Of a DNA stretch of 64,000 bases, positions 27,092-36,135 are shown in pieces. Positions within the stretch are counted from its first letter, which is position 1, and the number at the start of each line of letters is the position of its first letter. The stretch comes from Micromonospora zamorensis (GTDB lineage Bacteria > Actinomycetota > Actinomycetes > Mycobacteriales > Micromonosporaceae): assembly GCF_900090275.1 (NCBI RefSeq), contig NZ_LT607755.1, positions 6,076,001-6,140,000 of the forward strand. The letters are read 5' to 3'. Made by a program: the position numbers and the translations under genes. Below the pieces are notes generated by a model that worked only from the letters and a program-made list of their open reading frames with translations, was not told where the DNA came from and did no database searches.

Positions 27092-27592
27092 TCATCCGGT
27101 GGCGCGGCCATAGACGACCAGAGCCCAGGAGAGGCAGCCGAAGGCGGCCGTGCTGGCCAGCGCGCGGACGATGTTCCAGGTGACCCAGCTCGATTCGAAG
27201 TGCGCACGTACGGCTGCGAGATCAGCGATATGGCCGGGATCGCCGGCCGACGCCAGCTTGTCGTTGAGCGGGACGTTGACGGCGGTGGTGATGACGAACA
27301 TCGCCAGGTACAGGGTGAGCCCGACGATGATCCACGGCAGCGCCGGACGGCCGTCTCCGCGCCAGGCCAGGAGAGCCGAGAGTGCGGCGAACACCAGTGC
27401 GCCCAGGAAGCTCAGCATGAACCAGCCGTTGACGATGGCCACGTTGATCCGCTGCATCACGCCGACGAACGTCTGGTCGTCGGCCGTTCTGAGTGCGGGC
27501 ATGACCGCGTAGGCGAAGGCGGCGAACAACCCCGCCATGAGTCCGCTGGTGATGGCGGCGGCGATCAGTGACACCTGCTGCGCAACTCTCAT
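27092..27592 (-). CDS. anthrone oxygenase-like/DUF1772 membrane protein
   Basis: ATG 27592 (AAAGGATAG upstream, overlapping the previous stop) gives 166 residues with four transmembrane helices. The family pattern GLMAGLFAAFAYAVMPALR, the helix NGWFMLSFLGALVF, and NVPLNDKLASAG followed by a Trp-rich WVTWNIVRAL place it in DUF1772 (anthrone oxygenase family). Function in bacteria is mostly unknown. It is 5 bp downstream of the NmrA-like gene and surely in its operon, under the divergent AraC regulator. Confidence 0.82.
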   Translation of the reverse strand: MRVAQQVSLIAAAITSGLMAGLFAAFAYAVMPALRTADDQTFVGVMQRINVAIVNGWFMLSFLGALVFAALSALLAWRGDGRPALPWIIVGLTLYLAMFVITTAVNVPLNDKLASAGDPGHIADLAAVRAHFESSWVTWNIVRALASTAAFGCLSWALVVYGRATG

Positions 27593-27597
27593 GATGT

Positions 27598-28437
27598 CTA
27601 TCCTTTGTCCCAGACGCCGGTGGCGGCGGTGTCGGTGGCGTAGTCGGCGAAGTCGCGGGGCGGTCGACCCAGGGCGCGCAGGACCCCGTCGCCCAGATGG
27701 GAGTTGCGCCCGTCCAGCACGGTCGTGAACAGGTACATCAGCAGCTCCACGACCCCGGGCGGCGTGCCCTCCGCAGTGAGCGCCGCCGCGTAGTCGTCGG
27801 GGGGCACCTGAACGAAATCGATACGGCAACCCGTCGCTGTGGAGATCTCGGCGATCGCCTCAGCGAAGGTGAGCAGCCGAGGACCGGTCAGCTCGTAGAC
27901 CTGCCCCGCGTGCCCGTCCTCGGTCAAGGCCGCCACGGCCACCTCGGCGATGTCGTCGACGTCCACGAACGGCTCGGGCACGTTCCCCACCGGCAGGACG
28001 ACCTCGCCGCCCAGCACCGGCTCGAGCAGATAGTCCTCGCTGAAGTTCTGGCTGAACCAGCTGGACCGCAGGATCGTCCACTCGACCCCGGCCGACTGGA
28101 CGAGTCTCTCGCTGGCCCCTGCCTCGTCCTCACCGCGACCGGACAGCAGCACCAGCCGGGAGACCCCGGACGTCACCGCAAGCTCGGTGAACGCCCCGAC
28201 CGTCTCGGGCGCGCCCGGCACCGCCAGGTCCGGGTAGTAGGACACATACACCGATCCGACCCCCTGAAGCACCGGCGCCCAGGTCGCCCGGTCCGCCCAG
28301 TCGAACGGCTCGGCAGCGGAGCGGGAACCAGCCCGAACAGGCACTCCGCTCCCCTGCAGCCGCTCGACGATGCGGCGGCCGGTCTTGCCGGTTCCGCCGA
28401 GTACCAGGACCGTCTTCCGCTCTCGTTCCTTCGTCAT
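27598..28437 (-). CDS. NmrA-like NAD(P)-binding protein
   Basis: The start is uncertain between ATG 28437 (MTKERERK) and ATG 28446; neither has a strong ribosome site. The product has about 279 residues. The Rossmann dinucleotide motif LVLGGTGKTGRRIVERL is at the N-terminus, with SVYVSYYPDLAVPG and SRLVLLSGRGEDEAGASE in the usual positions. The Tyr-x-x-x-Lys of classical SDRs is absent, as in NmrA/quinone-reductase-type members. It is likely a redox sensor or quinone reductase. It is divergent from the AraC gene at 28510 with only 70 bp between, a typical regulator-target pair. Confidence 0.85.
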   Translation of the reverse strand: MTKERERKTVLVLGGTGKTGRRIVERLQGSGVPVRAGSRSAAEPFDWADRATWAPVLQGVGSVYVSYYPDLAVPGAPETVGAFTELAVTSGVSRLVLLSGRGEDEAGASERLVQSAGVEWTILRSSWFSQNFSEDYLLEPVLGGEVVLPVGNVPEPFVDVDDIAEVAVAALTEDGHAGQVYELTGPRLLTFAEAIAEISTATGCRIDFVQVPPDDYAAALTAEGTPPGVVELLMYLFTTVLDGRNSHLGDGVLRALGRPPRDFADYATDTAATGVWDKG

Positions 28438-28509
28438 AGGGATCATTGAAATGCAGCGGGGTGAGACTGTGGATAGCCAAAGCTCGCGACTCTGTGTGTA
28501 ATCGTCTAC

Positions 28510-29448
28510 GTGGACGCAGTCGCCAGTCTCCTCAACGGACCCCGAGCCCAGGGCGCCTTCCTCCTCCGCTCGGTCCTGACCCCGCCCTGGTCGATGCGGA
28601 TCGAGGACCAGGCGCCACTCACCCTGGTGGCCATGGTCCAGGGGGACGCCTGGGTCCTCGCCGACGAGACTGCCGCCGTACGCCTCGGTCCCGGCGACCT
28701 GGCGATCATTCGCGGCCCCGACCCGTACACGGTCGCCGACGACCCGACCACGGCACCGCAGGTCATCATTCATCCGGGCCAGCTCTGCACGACCCCGGAC
28801 GGGCAGGAACTGCCCGAGATGATGGAGCTGGGCGTACGCACCTGGGGCAACAGCCCGGACGGCCCGACGACGCTGCTCACCGGCACCTACACGATGCGGG
28901 GCGAGGTCAGCCAGCGACTCCTGAGCGCACTGCCACCGCTGCTGGTGGTCGCGGGCCACTCCTGGGACTCCCCGTTGGTCCCGCTGCTGGCCGCCGAGAT
29001 CGTCAAGGACGACCCGGGGCAGGAAGCGGTCCTCGACCGGTTGCTCGACCTGCTGCTCATCGCCGCGCTGCGCGAGTGGTTCGCCCGACCTGCGGCCAAA
29101 GCCCCCGGCTGGTACAGAGCGCACAGTGATCCGATCGTCGGCCGGGCTCTGCAGATGCTCCACAACAACCCGGCCCAACCCTGGACCGTCGCCTCGCTGG
29201 CCGCCAGGACCGGGGTCTCCCGGGCGGCGCTGGCCCGCCGCTTCACCGCGCTCGTCGGCGAACCGCCCATGTCATACCTCACCGAGTGGCGACTGGCCCT
29301 GGCAGCCGACCTGCTCCGTGAGCCAGGAGCCACAGTCGGCGCCGTCGCCCGGCACGTCGGCTACGGCAGTTCCTTCGCCCTGAGCACAGCCTTCAAACGC
29401 AACCGCGGTGTCAGCCCGCGAGAACACCGACTGGCTGCCGGACAGTAG
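28510..29448 (+). CDS. AraC-family regulator with cupin sensor domain
   Basis: GTG 28510 gives 312 residues. An N-terminal cupin-type domain (about 1-170: RLGPGDLAIIRGPDPYTVAD, MMELGVRTWG) precedes a C-terminal AraC HTH pair (about 205-308: WTVASLAARTGVSRAALARRF, then GAVARHVGYGSSFALSTAFKRN and GVSPREHR). This is the AraC/cupin_6 type that often controls a divergent oxidoreductase, here the NmrA-DUF1772 operon. The ligand is unknown. Confidence 0.88.
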   Translation: MDAVASLLNGPRAQGAFLLRSVLTPPWSMRIEDQAPLTLVAMVQGDAWVLADETAAVRLGPGDLAIIRGPDPYTVADDPTTAPQVIIHPGQLCTTPDGQELPEMMELGVRTWGNSPDGPTTLLTGTYTMRGEVSQRLLSALPPLLVVAGHSWDSPLVPLLAAEIVKDDPGQEAVLDRLLDLLLIAALREWFARPAAKAPGWYRAHSDPIVGRALQMLHNNPAQPWTVASLAARTGVSRAALARRFTALVGEPPMSYLTEWRLALAADLLREPGATVGAVARHVGYGSSFALSTAFKRNRGVSPREHRLAAGQ

Positions 29449-29539
29449 CGGGCATCGGCATCGAGGCGGCGCTGCCAGTCGGATGTTGAGTCGGTAACCG
29501 GGCGCGGTTGATCCGTCGCAGGCCGGGTAGCTGAACATC

Positions 29540-30010
29540 ATGCGACTACCAACCCTGGTCAAGACCGCAGCGGCGGTCACCGTGACGGCCGCCGCAGGAG
29601 CGACGGTCACCGACGCTTCCTCGCGCTGGTACCAGCGGCTCCGCAAGCCAACCTGGCAACCCCCGCCCGTGGCGTTCCCGCTGGCATGGACGCCGCTCTA
29701 CGCGCTGATCGCAGTGGCCGGCGCCCGTGTGCTGGACCGCACCAGCGAAGCCGACCGCGCCGCGTTCACCCGCGCCTACGCACTCAACCTGGCCCTCAAC
29801 TTCGGGTGGAGCGCGCTGTTCTTCAAGGCCCAGAAGCCTGCCGTCGCGCTGGCCGAAATCGCCGCGCTCAACGCCTCCAACTTCGTGCTGCTTCGCCGCG
29901 CCTCGCAAACCGACCGCGTTGCGGCCGTCGCACTGGCCCCGTACGCCGCGTGGACGCTCTTCGCTACCGCCCTCAACGGAACCATCGTCCGTCTCAACAC
30001 CAACAGGTGA
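29540..30010 (+). CDS. tspO: TspO/MBR-family tryptophan-rich sensory protein
   Basis: The protein has 156 residues with five transmembrane helices. Family motifs are visible: WYQRLRKPTWQPPPVAFPLAWTPLY (loop between helices 1 and 2), NLALNFGWSALFF and the C-terminal APYAAWTLFATALNGTIVRLN. TspO binds tetrapyrroles and related ligands in the membrane and takes part in stress responses. It stands alone; no haem biosynthesis genes are near. Confidence 0.9.
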   Translation: MRLPTLVKTAAAVTVTAAAGATVTDASSRWYQRLRKPTWQPPPVAFPLAWTPLYALIAVAGARVLDRTSEADRAAFTRAYALNLALNFGWSALFFKAQKPAVALAEIAALNASNFVLLRRASQTDRVAAVALAPYAAWTLFATALNGTIVRLNTNR

Positions 30011-30079
30011 GGCCGTGGTTAGCAGATCCCTCAACATCGCGGGATGGCATCGAGTTGCCGAACGGTTTCGGCGGGACTA

Positions 30080-30562
30080 TCAGAGTCCGCTGGCGGCCCA
30101 CTCAGCTAGCCGACGCGTCATCGATTCCAGCCGTTGTCGGAACCCGTCGCGCAGCTGCTGCTCCTGCGCTGCGTGTACACCCGCCGGAACATCTGCCCAG
30201 AACTCCTGAGTCAGACGGCATGAGTCAGGGTCGAGCGCCTCGATGGTGAGTGCGCTCCAACTAGGACACCAGGAGGTAAGGGTACGGGTAACTGCGCGAC
30301 GGCCGGGATCAAGCTCAGTCACCTCGTGCAGGACACCCAATCGGCCACCTGGGGTCCGCTCTACGAAAGCCTGGATTTCGCCGACTCCCTCCCGACCTGG
30401 GAGAGCCACGGCTACCTCCGCCTCAAAGAGCTTGAGAGAAGATGCCGGGTCCCACATGAACGAGAAGGCCGCTTCCGCGCTCCGTGGTAGGTCAACGGCA
30501 GCTGTCTCTCGTACCTGAACGGGCCTGGTTGTCACTCTGACCATGCGTAGGCGTGTGCGCAT
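30080..30562 (-). CDS. SRPBCC-family (polyketide cyclase-like) protein
   Basis: The 160 residues run from ATG 30562; MVRVTTRPVQ at 30544 is an alternative start. The core VRETAAVDLPRSAEAAFSFMWDPASSLKLFE is the usual opening of the START/Bet v1-like fold. Strands HEVTELDPGRRAVTRTL and SCRLTQEFWADVP and the long C-terminal helix (QLRDGFRQRLESMTRRLAEW) complete it. It would bind a hydrophobic ligand in the cytoplasm; the ligand is unknown. Confidence 0.75.
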   Translation of the reverse strand: MRTRLRMVRVTTRPVQVRETAAVDLPRSAEAAFSFMWDPASSLKLFEAEVAVALPGREGVGEIQAFVERTPGGRLGVLHEVTELDPGRRAVTRTLTSWCPSWSALTIEALDPDSCRLTQEFWADVPAGVHAAQEQQLRDGFRQRLESMTRRLAEWAASGL

Positions 30563-30573
30563 GCCGCATCGTC

Positions 30574-30828
30574 TCAGGTGTTCGTGAGAGGCGGGGGGCG
30601 GAGGCTGGCGGCTAGGGCTGACTCGGCAGTTCCCTGCCCTCTGGGGCTGCCGGTACGCGCGGTGTTGTCGCGCAGGGGGCCCTCGCGCCCGGCCCGGACC
30701 TGATCGGCCCAGCCTTGAGCATGCCCTACGTCCCGGGCGATCTGCGCGACCGGTCTCCCCGCCTCCTCGACGATTCGGACAGGCTCCCTCACGGAACTCC
30801 GGTCGTACTTCTTGCGCTTCTGGAGGTT
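30574..30828 (-). pseudogene. IS3-family transposase OrfA fragment
   Basis: A minus-strand frame reads KRKKYDRSSVREPVRIVEE then GRPVAQIARDVG, the N-terminal HTH of IS3-type OrfA proteins (which normally read R-K-x-Y-x-x-E-F...A-V-R-L-V...GxxIAQVARDLG). The match fades after about 50 residues (QGWADQVRAGREG) and no OrfB follows. It is a dead insertion remnant between the SRPBCC and AraC genes. Confidence 0.68.
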
Positions 30829-30896
30829 GTCGGTCCTGATTGTCGACGTCGCTAGCCTCAGGAGGGAACCTCGGCAGATTGAAGACGGAGGAGGCC

Positions 30897-31625
30897 GTGG
30901 CGTTGCGGTTCGAGCATCGCGACACCGAGATCGACGTGAGCCTCGTCGACCGCGTGTGGTGCACCCGCTCTGACGCGGAGGAGACGATGACGTCCGCAGC
31001 ACGCACCTGCTGGCATCTGATCCTCTCGCGGGCGCAGGGACGCCTACTCGCCAGCCTGCGCGGGCCGGAAACGAGGGCGACTACGGCACCGGTCCCGCCG
31101 GGCACCGAGTTCCTCGGGGTCCGGTTCGCATTCGGCGCGGTTCTTCGGCCGCATCCTGCAGCCTCGATCGTCGATGGGTACGTGCCGTTCCCAGTGACGG
31201 AATCGGGCAGGATCGTCATCGGCGGCGAAAGCTGGGAGGCGCCGACGTTCGAGAACGTCGAGCATTTCGTCCGGCGATTGCAGGGCGCGGGTCTGCTGGT
31301 GCGATCGCAACTCGGGGATGAGGAGCAAATCGCCGAGCATCCCGAAGCCAGCCCAACCGAGCGAACCCTGCAGCGTCGCTACCGAGCGATCATTGGACTA
31401 TCGCAAACCGCCGTAAGGCAGATCGACCGCGCAAACGCCGCAGCCACGATGCTGCGCGACGGCCTTGACTGGCGCGCAGTCGTCGAGACGTTGGGGTACT
31501 TCGACCAAGCCCACCTCGCGCATGCGCTGCGTCGCTACGTCGGGTGCACCGCACGCGAGCTGCAGGCGGACCACTTTGCCGCGATGTCGTTCCTGTACAA
31601 GACCCGCCCTGGGCCCGGCAGCTAG
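30897..31625 (+). CDS. AraC-family transcriptional regulator
   Basis: The start chosen is GTG 30897 (GGAGGAGG just upstream); 242 residues. The N-terminal half is beta-rich (FLGVRFAFGAVLRPHP), and the C-terminal AraC HTH reads PTERTLQRRYRAIIGLS and ATMLRDGLDWRAVVETLGYFDQAHLAHALRRYVG. It is followed 58 bp later by a dihydrofolate-reductase-like gene, a frequent pair in actinomycetes, so it probably controls that gene. Confidence 0.82.
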   Translation: MALRFEHRDTEIDVSLVDRVWCTRSDAEETMTSAARTCWHLILSRAQGRLLASLRGPETRATTAPVPPGTEFLGVRFAFGAVLRPHPAASIVDGYVPFPVTESGRIVIGGESWEAPTFENVEHFVRRLQGAGLLVRSQLGDEEQIAEHPEASPTERTLQRRYRAIIGLSQTAVRQIDRANAAATMLRDGLDWRAVVETLGYFDQAHLAHALRRYVGCTARELQADHFAAMSFLYKTRPGPGS

Positions 31626-31683
31626 CGTCCGTCTGCCAGCCAGCCCTGGCCGGCTTTCCGCAACCAGAACTTGAAGGAAAACC

Positions 31684-32343
31684 GTGCTACTCAGCGTCAA
31701 CATCTTCGTCAGTCTCGACGGCGTCATGCAAGGACCCGGAAATCCCGACGAGGACCGCTCCGGCGGCTTCGACCGCGGCGGGTGGCTCGTTCCGCACGCC
31801 TCGACGCACACCAACGAAGTCGTCGAGAGCTGGTTCCGTGAGGCCGACGCATTCCTCTTCGGCCGCACCAGCTTCGGCCTGCTCGGCGGGTACTGGCCGA
31901 AGGTCACCGAACCTGACAGCCTGATTGCCACCAAGCTCAACACGCTGCCAAAGTATGTCGTCAGCTCTACGCTGACCGACGATGAAGCCGACTGGAACCC
32001 GACGACGGTCCTACGCGGTGACCCTGCCGACGAGATACGCCGCCTCAAGGAGCTTCCCGGCAAGGAGCTCCAGGTTCACGGAAGCTCGAAACTCGTGCAG
32101 ACGCTGCACCAGGCAGGACTCGTCGATATCTACCGGCTACTCCAATTCCCGGTCATCGTCGGCACAGGAAAGCGCCTGTTCCCGGACGGATCGACGCCCG
32201 CGACGTTCGCAACCGTCGAAGAGAGCTCGCGCGTACTGCCCGGCGGCGTCGTCTCGCTGACCCTCAACCCCACGAGCCTCGGCGCGATCTCCGCAGGCGC
32301 GTACACGGTCGACGAAGGGCGCTCGGCGACGGTCCTCGACTGA
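31684..32343 (+). CDS. dihydrofolate reductase-family protein (RibD C-terminal-like)
   Basis: GTG 31684 (AAGGAAA upstream) gives 219 residues. The pattern LLSVNIFVSLDGVMQGPG, EADAFLFGRTSFGLLGGYW, KYVVSSTL and LQVHGSSKLVQTLHQAGLVDIYRLLQFPVIVGTGKRLF is that of the YwjB/RibD-C type DHFR-like reductases. These use NADPH on unknown pterin-like or flavin-like substrates. It probably forms a pair with the AraC gene before it. Confidence 0.87.
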   Translation: MLLSVNIFVSLDGVMQGPGNPDEDRSGGFDRGGWLVPHASTHTNEVVESWFREADAFLFGRTSFGLLGGYWPKVTEPDSLIATKLNTLPKYVVSSTLTDDEADWNPTTVLRGDPADEIRRLKELPGKELQVHGSSKLVQTLHQAGLVDIYRLLQFPVIVGTGKRLFPDGSTPATFATVEESSRVLPGGVVSLTLNPTSLGAISAGAYTVDEGRSATVLD

Positions 32344-32449
32344 CAACGGTGCCCGACCGGCTTCGAGGGAGCGCGGGAACGGTTGCTGGTTGCCGCACTC
32401 AACAGCACCGACTGAGAGGCCGTTCAAGCCTGCTTGAGCCGAGAGTTGT

Positions 32450-32695
32450 TCGCCTTACCTGCCCGTCCCGGTTGAAGAATTCCTCGAAAGTTACCTCCAG
32501 AAGGACGTTCCCGGCCCGGTCGCCGAGTTCCTGACGGCCTGGGTCGCAGATGTCGGCCTCGGATCGTTCAGCAAGCACACCGACGATCTGGAGCGGCTGA
32601 TCGGGTACCGGCCCACTGGCTACCGCGAATTCCTCGAGAAGAACTACCCCGCGGTTGGTCCGGGAACGACGAATGAGTCGGCGCCCAGCGCATGA
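32450..32695 (+). pseudogene. C-terminal fragment of an NmrA/SDR-type reductase
   Basis: From about 32470 to the TGA at 32695 one frame reads VEEFLESYLQKDVPGPVAEF and continues through TAWVADVGLGSF, TDDLERLIGYRPTGYREFL. This is the standard C-terminus of NmrA-type NAD(P)-dependent reductases (LERLIGRxPTxYRxFL). No Rossmann N-terminus precedes it, so only the last 75 residues survive. Confidence 0.7.
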
Positions 32696-32710
32696 TCGCC
32701 CAGACCAGCT

Positions 32711-32850
32711 CGGAGCCTCGCAAGCCGTCCGGTAGTGGGCCGCGCTCTCCCAGACGGCGTAGTTGAGTAACGCGCCGGCTCTACCGGTGCCGGCCTGGAA
32801 CCGCGCAGAGACGAACCTCGGCGCCGACCTGAACCGACGCAGGACATCAC
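32711..32850 (-). pseudogene. ABM-type monooxygenase fragment (tentative)
   Basis: On the minus strand a short stretch reads RFVSARFQAGTGRAGALLNY then VWESAAHYRTA. This resembles the central strands of small antibiotic-biosynthesis monooxygenases (GFVSAxxH...xVVNYAxWES). The flanks do not continue the family, and the frame has no proper start. It is tentative and sits beside another reductase fragment. Confidence 0.4.
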
Positions 32851-33034
32851 CCCGGCAGGCAACCCGATCCTCACTCTGGTCCGGGGCTCCGTCACCCTCA
32901 GAAACCGGTCCGATGACGGAAAGACCCTCGCACACTTCCGCTGCGCTGCGGCCCCGTGGAACACCGTCCGCTGTGGACGATCTGTGTCATACCGATGTAC
33001 TACCCTCCCCGCGAACTGTGGACGAGGAGGCTTT

Positions 33035-35983
33035 ATGCGCAGGTTCGTCATGCCGGACGAGGACGCCTGGCACATGCCGAAGGATTGGTCGGGCCGTGTC
33101 CATCCGCGGCGAGGTGGCCGGTGGCGGCCAGCAATTGCCGATCCGGCGGGCGCCGAGCAGGGGCTTCGGGACCTCCTCGCGACGGACAAGGCCGCGAAGC
33201 AACGCGCCAGCGTGCTGGGCCGCAACGCCGTCTTCGACACGGCGCTGCTTGCCGCCGGTGAGCGGCATCTGCGGACACTAGATGACGACCCGATCGCCGC
33301 CGCGGTGGCGGCACTGCTGCTCGTCTATCGCAATGTGCCCGCCGACGGGCAGGGTTTGGTGGACGGGTGGGTGGCCCGGGCCGGGCTGCTGTTCGCGGTC
33401 CGGGCCGTCGTGGCGGCGAACCAGATCTGCCACACCGGTGAGCTCTGGACCCGCGCCTCCGAGGGCGACACCTACGAGCAGGGGTGGCGCGGCGATGACC
33501 TCGGCGCCACGTACGCGGTGGCCCGGGCGGTCCGGCGTCACCTCGCGGTCGCGTCGGACCGGGATTACAGGGAGGCGGAATCCGTCCTGGCCGGGCATCG
33601 GAGCTTCCCGGCCGGCCGCATCTTGGCCTCCTACCTGATGCCGACCCGGCAGGACTGGGTGGACGAGGACTGCGCGGCGGCAGCGGCCTGGTTCGACGAG
33701 CCCGGCCGGGAGGAGTGGATCCAGGCCGACCACCGCACGATGTCCGGGATCCTGTTGCTGGCCGCGAGCCGCACCGAGCATCTCGAGCAACTGCGCGGCG
33801 CGATCCGCCCCACGCTGCTCGGCTTCGAGGAACCCGGGGACGCCCTCACGGTGCTGGACGGTGTGGGACCGGCCGCCGTCACCTTTCTGGCTGGCGAATT
33901 CTATCTGGAACTGCTCTACCTGCACGAATGGAGCGGCCTGAACCAGCCGACACGGCTCAACCCGGATGCGGCCCGGTTCGTCGCCGGCACACCCAGCGAC
34001 GACGCGATGCGGATCCTGGTCCGCGACCACCTGGACGAGAAGCCGTGGCGGCCGGGGAACCTGCTCAAGTCGGGCGTGCTGACCCGCTACCCGCTGCGGG
34101 TTCTGCGTGTCCTCGCCGAGCGCGACGACGCGGTGTCGCGTGACCTGTTCGGCGCGATGGTACTCACCGAGCCGCGTTGGATCCCGCACCTGGCCGGGCC
34201 GGGCCGCGCCCGGGCCGAGGAGATCGTCGCGAACGGCGGGGCCGGGCTCGGCGCCGGGTGGGCGACGATGCTGGACCAGCAGGACTACTACCGTGGCATC
34301 GACGGCGCGGACAATGTGAGACGGGCCGTGGCCGCGCTGGCCGCGATCCCGACCGAAGAGGCGTTCGGGCTCGTCGTGGACCGGGTCGAGCGCCAATACT
34401 TCCGGCCGGCGTTGCTGGCGGCGGCCAAGCGCGATCCCGGGACGGCGCTGCGGGCACTGCTCACCAGCGCCACCGAGCCACTCGTCATCGAGTTGCTGCG
34501 CGACCACGTTCTCGCGTACCCCCAGTCGGTGGCGGCCCTCGACGACGACGGGCGGGCCCGCGTCCACGCGATCGCCGGTCTGCCTTCCCCCGGCCCGCAG
34601 GGCGTGGTGCCGCCGGTTCTGGCCGGCGTGCTGCCGCAGGAACCGGACCTGCCGGAATGGCTGATCCCCGCCAAGCTTCCCGAGGTCACCGTCCGCGACA
34701 CCGGCGAGACACTGGCTGCGGAGGCGGTCCACCGGCTGTGTGTGCTGCTCGCCCTTTCCACAATCACCGAGCCGCGACCGGAGCTCATTGCCGCCCGTGA
34801 CATCTGCGAGCCACGACAGCTGGGCGCTTTCGCCTGGGCCGTCCTCGAGCAGTGGCGGGCGGCCGAATACTCGCCGAAGAGCGGCATCGCGCTGGTGTCC
34901 ATCGCCGCGCTCGGTGACGACACCACCGTCGCCGACCTGGTGGCCGTACTCCCGCAATGGTCGTCCGCCAGCGCCCGGATCCGCGCCGCGATGGACGTGC
35001 TCGCCGCGATCGGCACCGACTTCGCCCTGACCCAGCTGCATCGGCTCAGCCGCAGAGCGTCAACCGCCGGTCTGCGCGAGCACGCCTCCCAACGACTCGC
35101 CGGCACAGCCGCCGCCCGCGGCCTGAGCCCCGAGCAACTCGCCGACCGGATCGTGCCGGACCTGGGTCTTGACGCCGACGGCCGAACGATCCTGGACTAC
35201 GGGCCACGCCGTTTCACGGTGGATCTCGACGAGCAGTTGCAACCGTGGATCGCGGCCTCAGACGGACGCCGGTTGTCCCGGCTGCCGCGCCCTGCGGCCA
35301 CCGACGATCCGGTGCTGGCGCCGGCGGCGTACGCGCGGTTCGCTGACCTGAAGAAGGAGGTCAAGCAGATCGGCGGCGACCGGATCCGGGCCATCGAGGA
35401 CGCCATGGTCACCGGGCGCCGGTGGAGTGCGGCCGAGTTCCGCGCCCTGTTCCTGGATCACCCGCTGATGTGGCAGCTCACCCACCGGCTGGTGTGGGCG
35501 GCGTCCGGCGAACACGGCACCGTCAGCTTCCGGGTCGCCGAGGACCGGACGTTCGCCGACCTGCACGACCAGGCATGGCAGCTCGATGACACGGCCACCG
35601 TCGCCGTGCCGCACCCGTGGCACCTCGGTGACGACAGGGCCGCCTGGTCGGAGATCTTCGCCGACTACGCCATCATCCAGCCGTTCCCCCAACTGGGCCG
35701 CGAGCTGGCAACACCGGGCGAGGTAGACCTGGCTACCTTCGCCGGTATGAAGGTCGACGCACGGAAACTGTTCGTGCTCACCTCGAAGGGCTGGCGCTTC
35801 GGCGACGACCACACCTCGGTCCTGCGCGACTGGCCGCAGACAGTCGAGATCACATATACGCCTCGATATAACTGGCATGACCCGGACCAACCCAAGACCC
35901 TGACTGGCGTACGCGGGTGCGATGGCCTGGGCCCCGTCGCGTTCTGCGAGGTGGTGCGAGACCTGGGCTATTTGACGAGCTGA
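33035..35983 (+). CDS. DUF4132-domain protein
   Basis: The start chosen is ATG 33035 with GAGGAGG 4 bp upstream; 982 residues. The body is built of Ala/Leu-rich helical repeats (HEAT-like, about 100-700). The C-terminal 230 residues hold the DUF4132 block (ARFADLKKEVKQIGGDRIRAIEDAMVTGRRW, FLDHPLMWQLTHRLVWA, HPWHLGDDRAAWSEIFADY, then FPQLGRE). DUF4132 proteins are large cytoplasmic proteins of unknown function related to MolR; they often also carry a WGR domain, which I do not see here. Transcribed alone, it ends about 100 bp before the integrative element. Confidence 0.82.
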   Translation: MRRFVMPDEDAWHMPKDWSGRVHPRRGGRWRPAIADPAGAEQGLRDLLATDKAAKQRASVLGRNAVFDTALLAAGERHLRTLDDDPIAAAVAALLLVYRNVPADGQGLVDGWVARAGLLFAVRAVVAANQICHTGELWTRASEGDTYEQGWRGDDLGATYAVARAVRRHLAVASDRDYREAESVLAGHRSFPAGRILASYLMPTRQDWVDEDCAAAAAWFDEPGREEWIQADHRTMSGILLLAASRTEHLEQLRGAIRPTLLGFEEPGDALTVLDGVGPAAVTFLAGEFYLELLYLHEWSGLNQPTRLNPDAARFVAGTPSDDAMRILVRDHLDEKPWRPGNLLKSGVLTRYPLRVLRVLAERDDAVSRDLFGAMVLTEPRWIPHLAGPGRARAEEIVANGGAGLGAGWATMLDQQDYYRGIDGADNVRRAVAALAAIPTEEAFGLVVDRVERQYFRPALLAAAKRDPGTALRALLTSATEPLVIELLRDHVLAYPQSVAALDDDGRARVHAIAGLPSPGPQGVVPPVLAGVLPQEPDLPEWLIPAKLPEVTVRDTGETLAAEAVHRLCVLLALSTITEPRPELIAARDICEPRQLGAFAWAVLEQWRAAEYSPKSGIALVSIAALGDDTTVADLVAVLPQWSSASARIRAAMDVLAAIGTDFALTQLHRLSRRASTAGLREHASQRLAGTAAARGLSPEQLADRIVPDLGLDADGRTILDYGPRRFTVDLDEQLQPWIAASDGRRLSRLPRPAATDDPVLAPAAYARFADLKKEVKQIGGDRIRAIEDAMVTGRRWSAAEFRALFLDHPLMWQLTHRLVWAASGEHGTVSFRVAEDRTFADLHDQAWQLDDTATVAVPHPWHLGDDRAAWSEIFADYAIIQPFPQLGRELATPGEVDLATFAGMKVDARKLFVLTSKGWRFGDDHTSVLRDWPQTVEITYTPRYNWHDPDQPKTLTGVRGCDGLGPVAFCEVVRDLGYLTS

Positions 35984-36088
35984 TCCGCGGCTCGGGGCGC
36001 GGCAACGACCCCAGAACCCACCGCCGCCTCACTGCTGTGACGATCGCGGCTCGTCCGGGCCGGTTGGCTATATTCCCTGCTTAAGTGG

Positions 36089-36135
36089 TGCGCCCGAAGG
36101 AACTCGAACCTCTAACCTTCTGATCCGTAGTCAGA
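36089..36135 (-). repeat. att site: 3'-half copy of tRNA-Arg(ACG)
   Basis: 47 bp are identical at 45 positions to 39881-39927, the 3' part of the intact tRNA-Arg (discriminator base to anticodon loop). The copy stops exactly after the anticodon arm; 36136 onward is unrelated. This is the duplicated attachment site expected at the far end of an element that integrated into the tRNA gene. It cannot form a tRNA itself. Confidence 0.85.

Noticed and set aside
36089..36135. A functional second tRNA-Arg
   Set aside because: Only the 3' half is present; the D-arm and 5' acceptor strand are missing.
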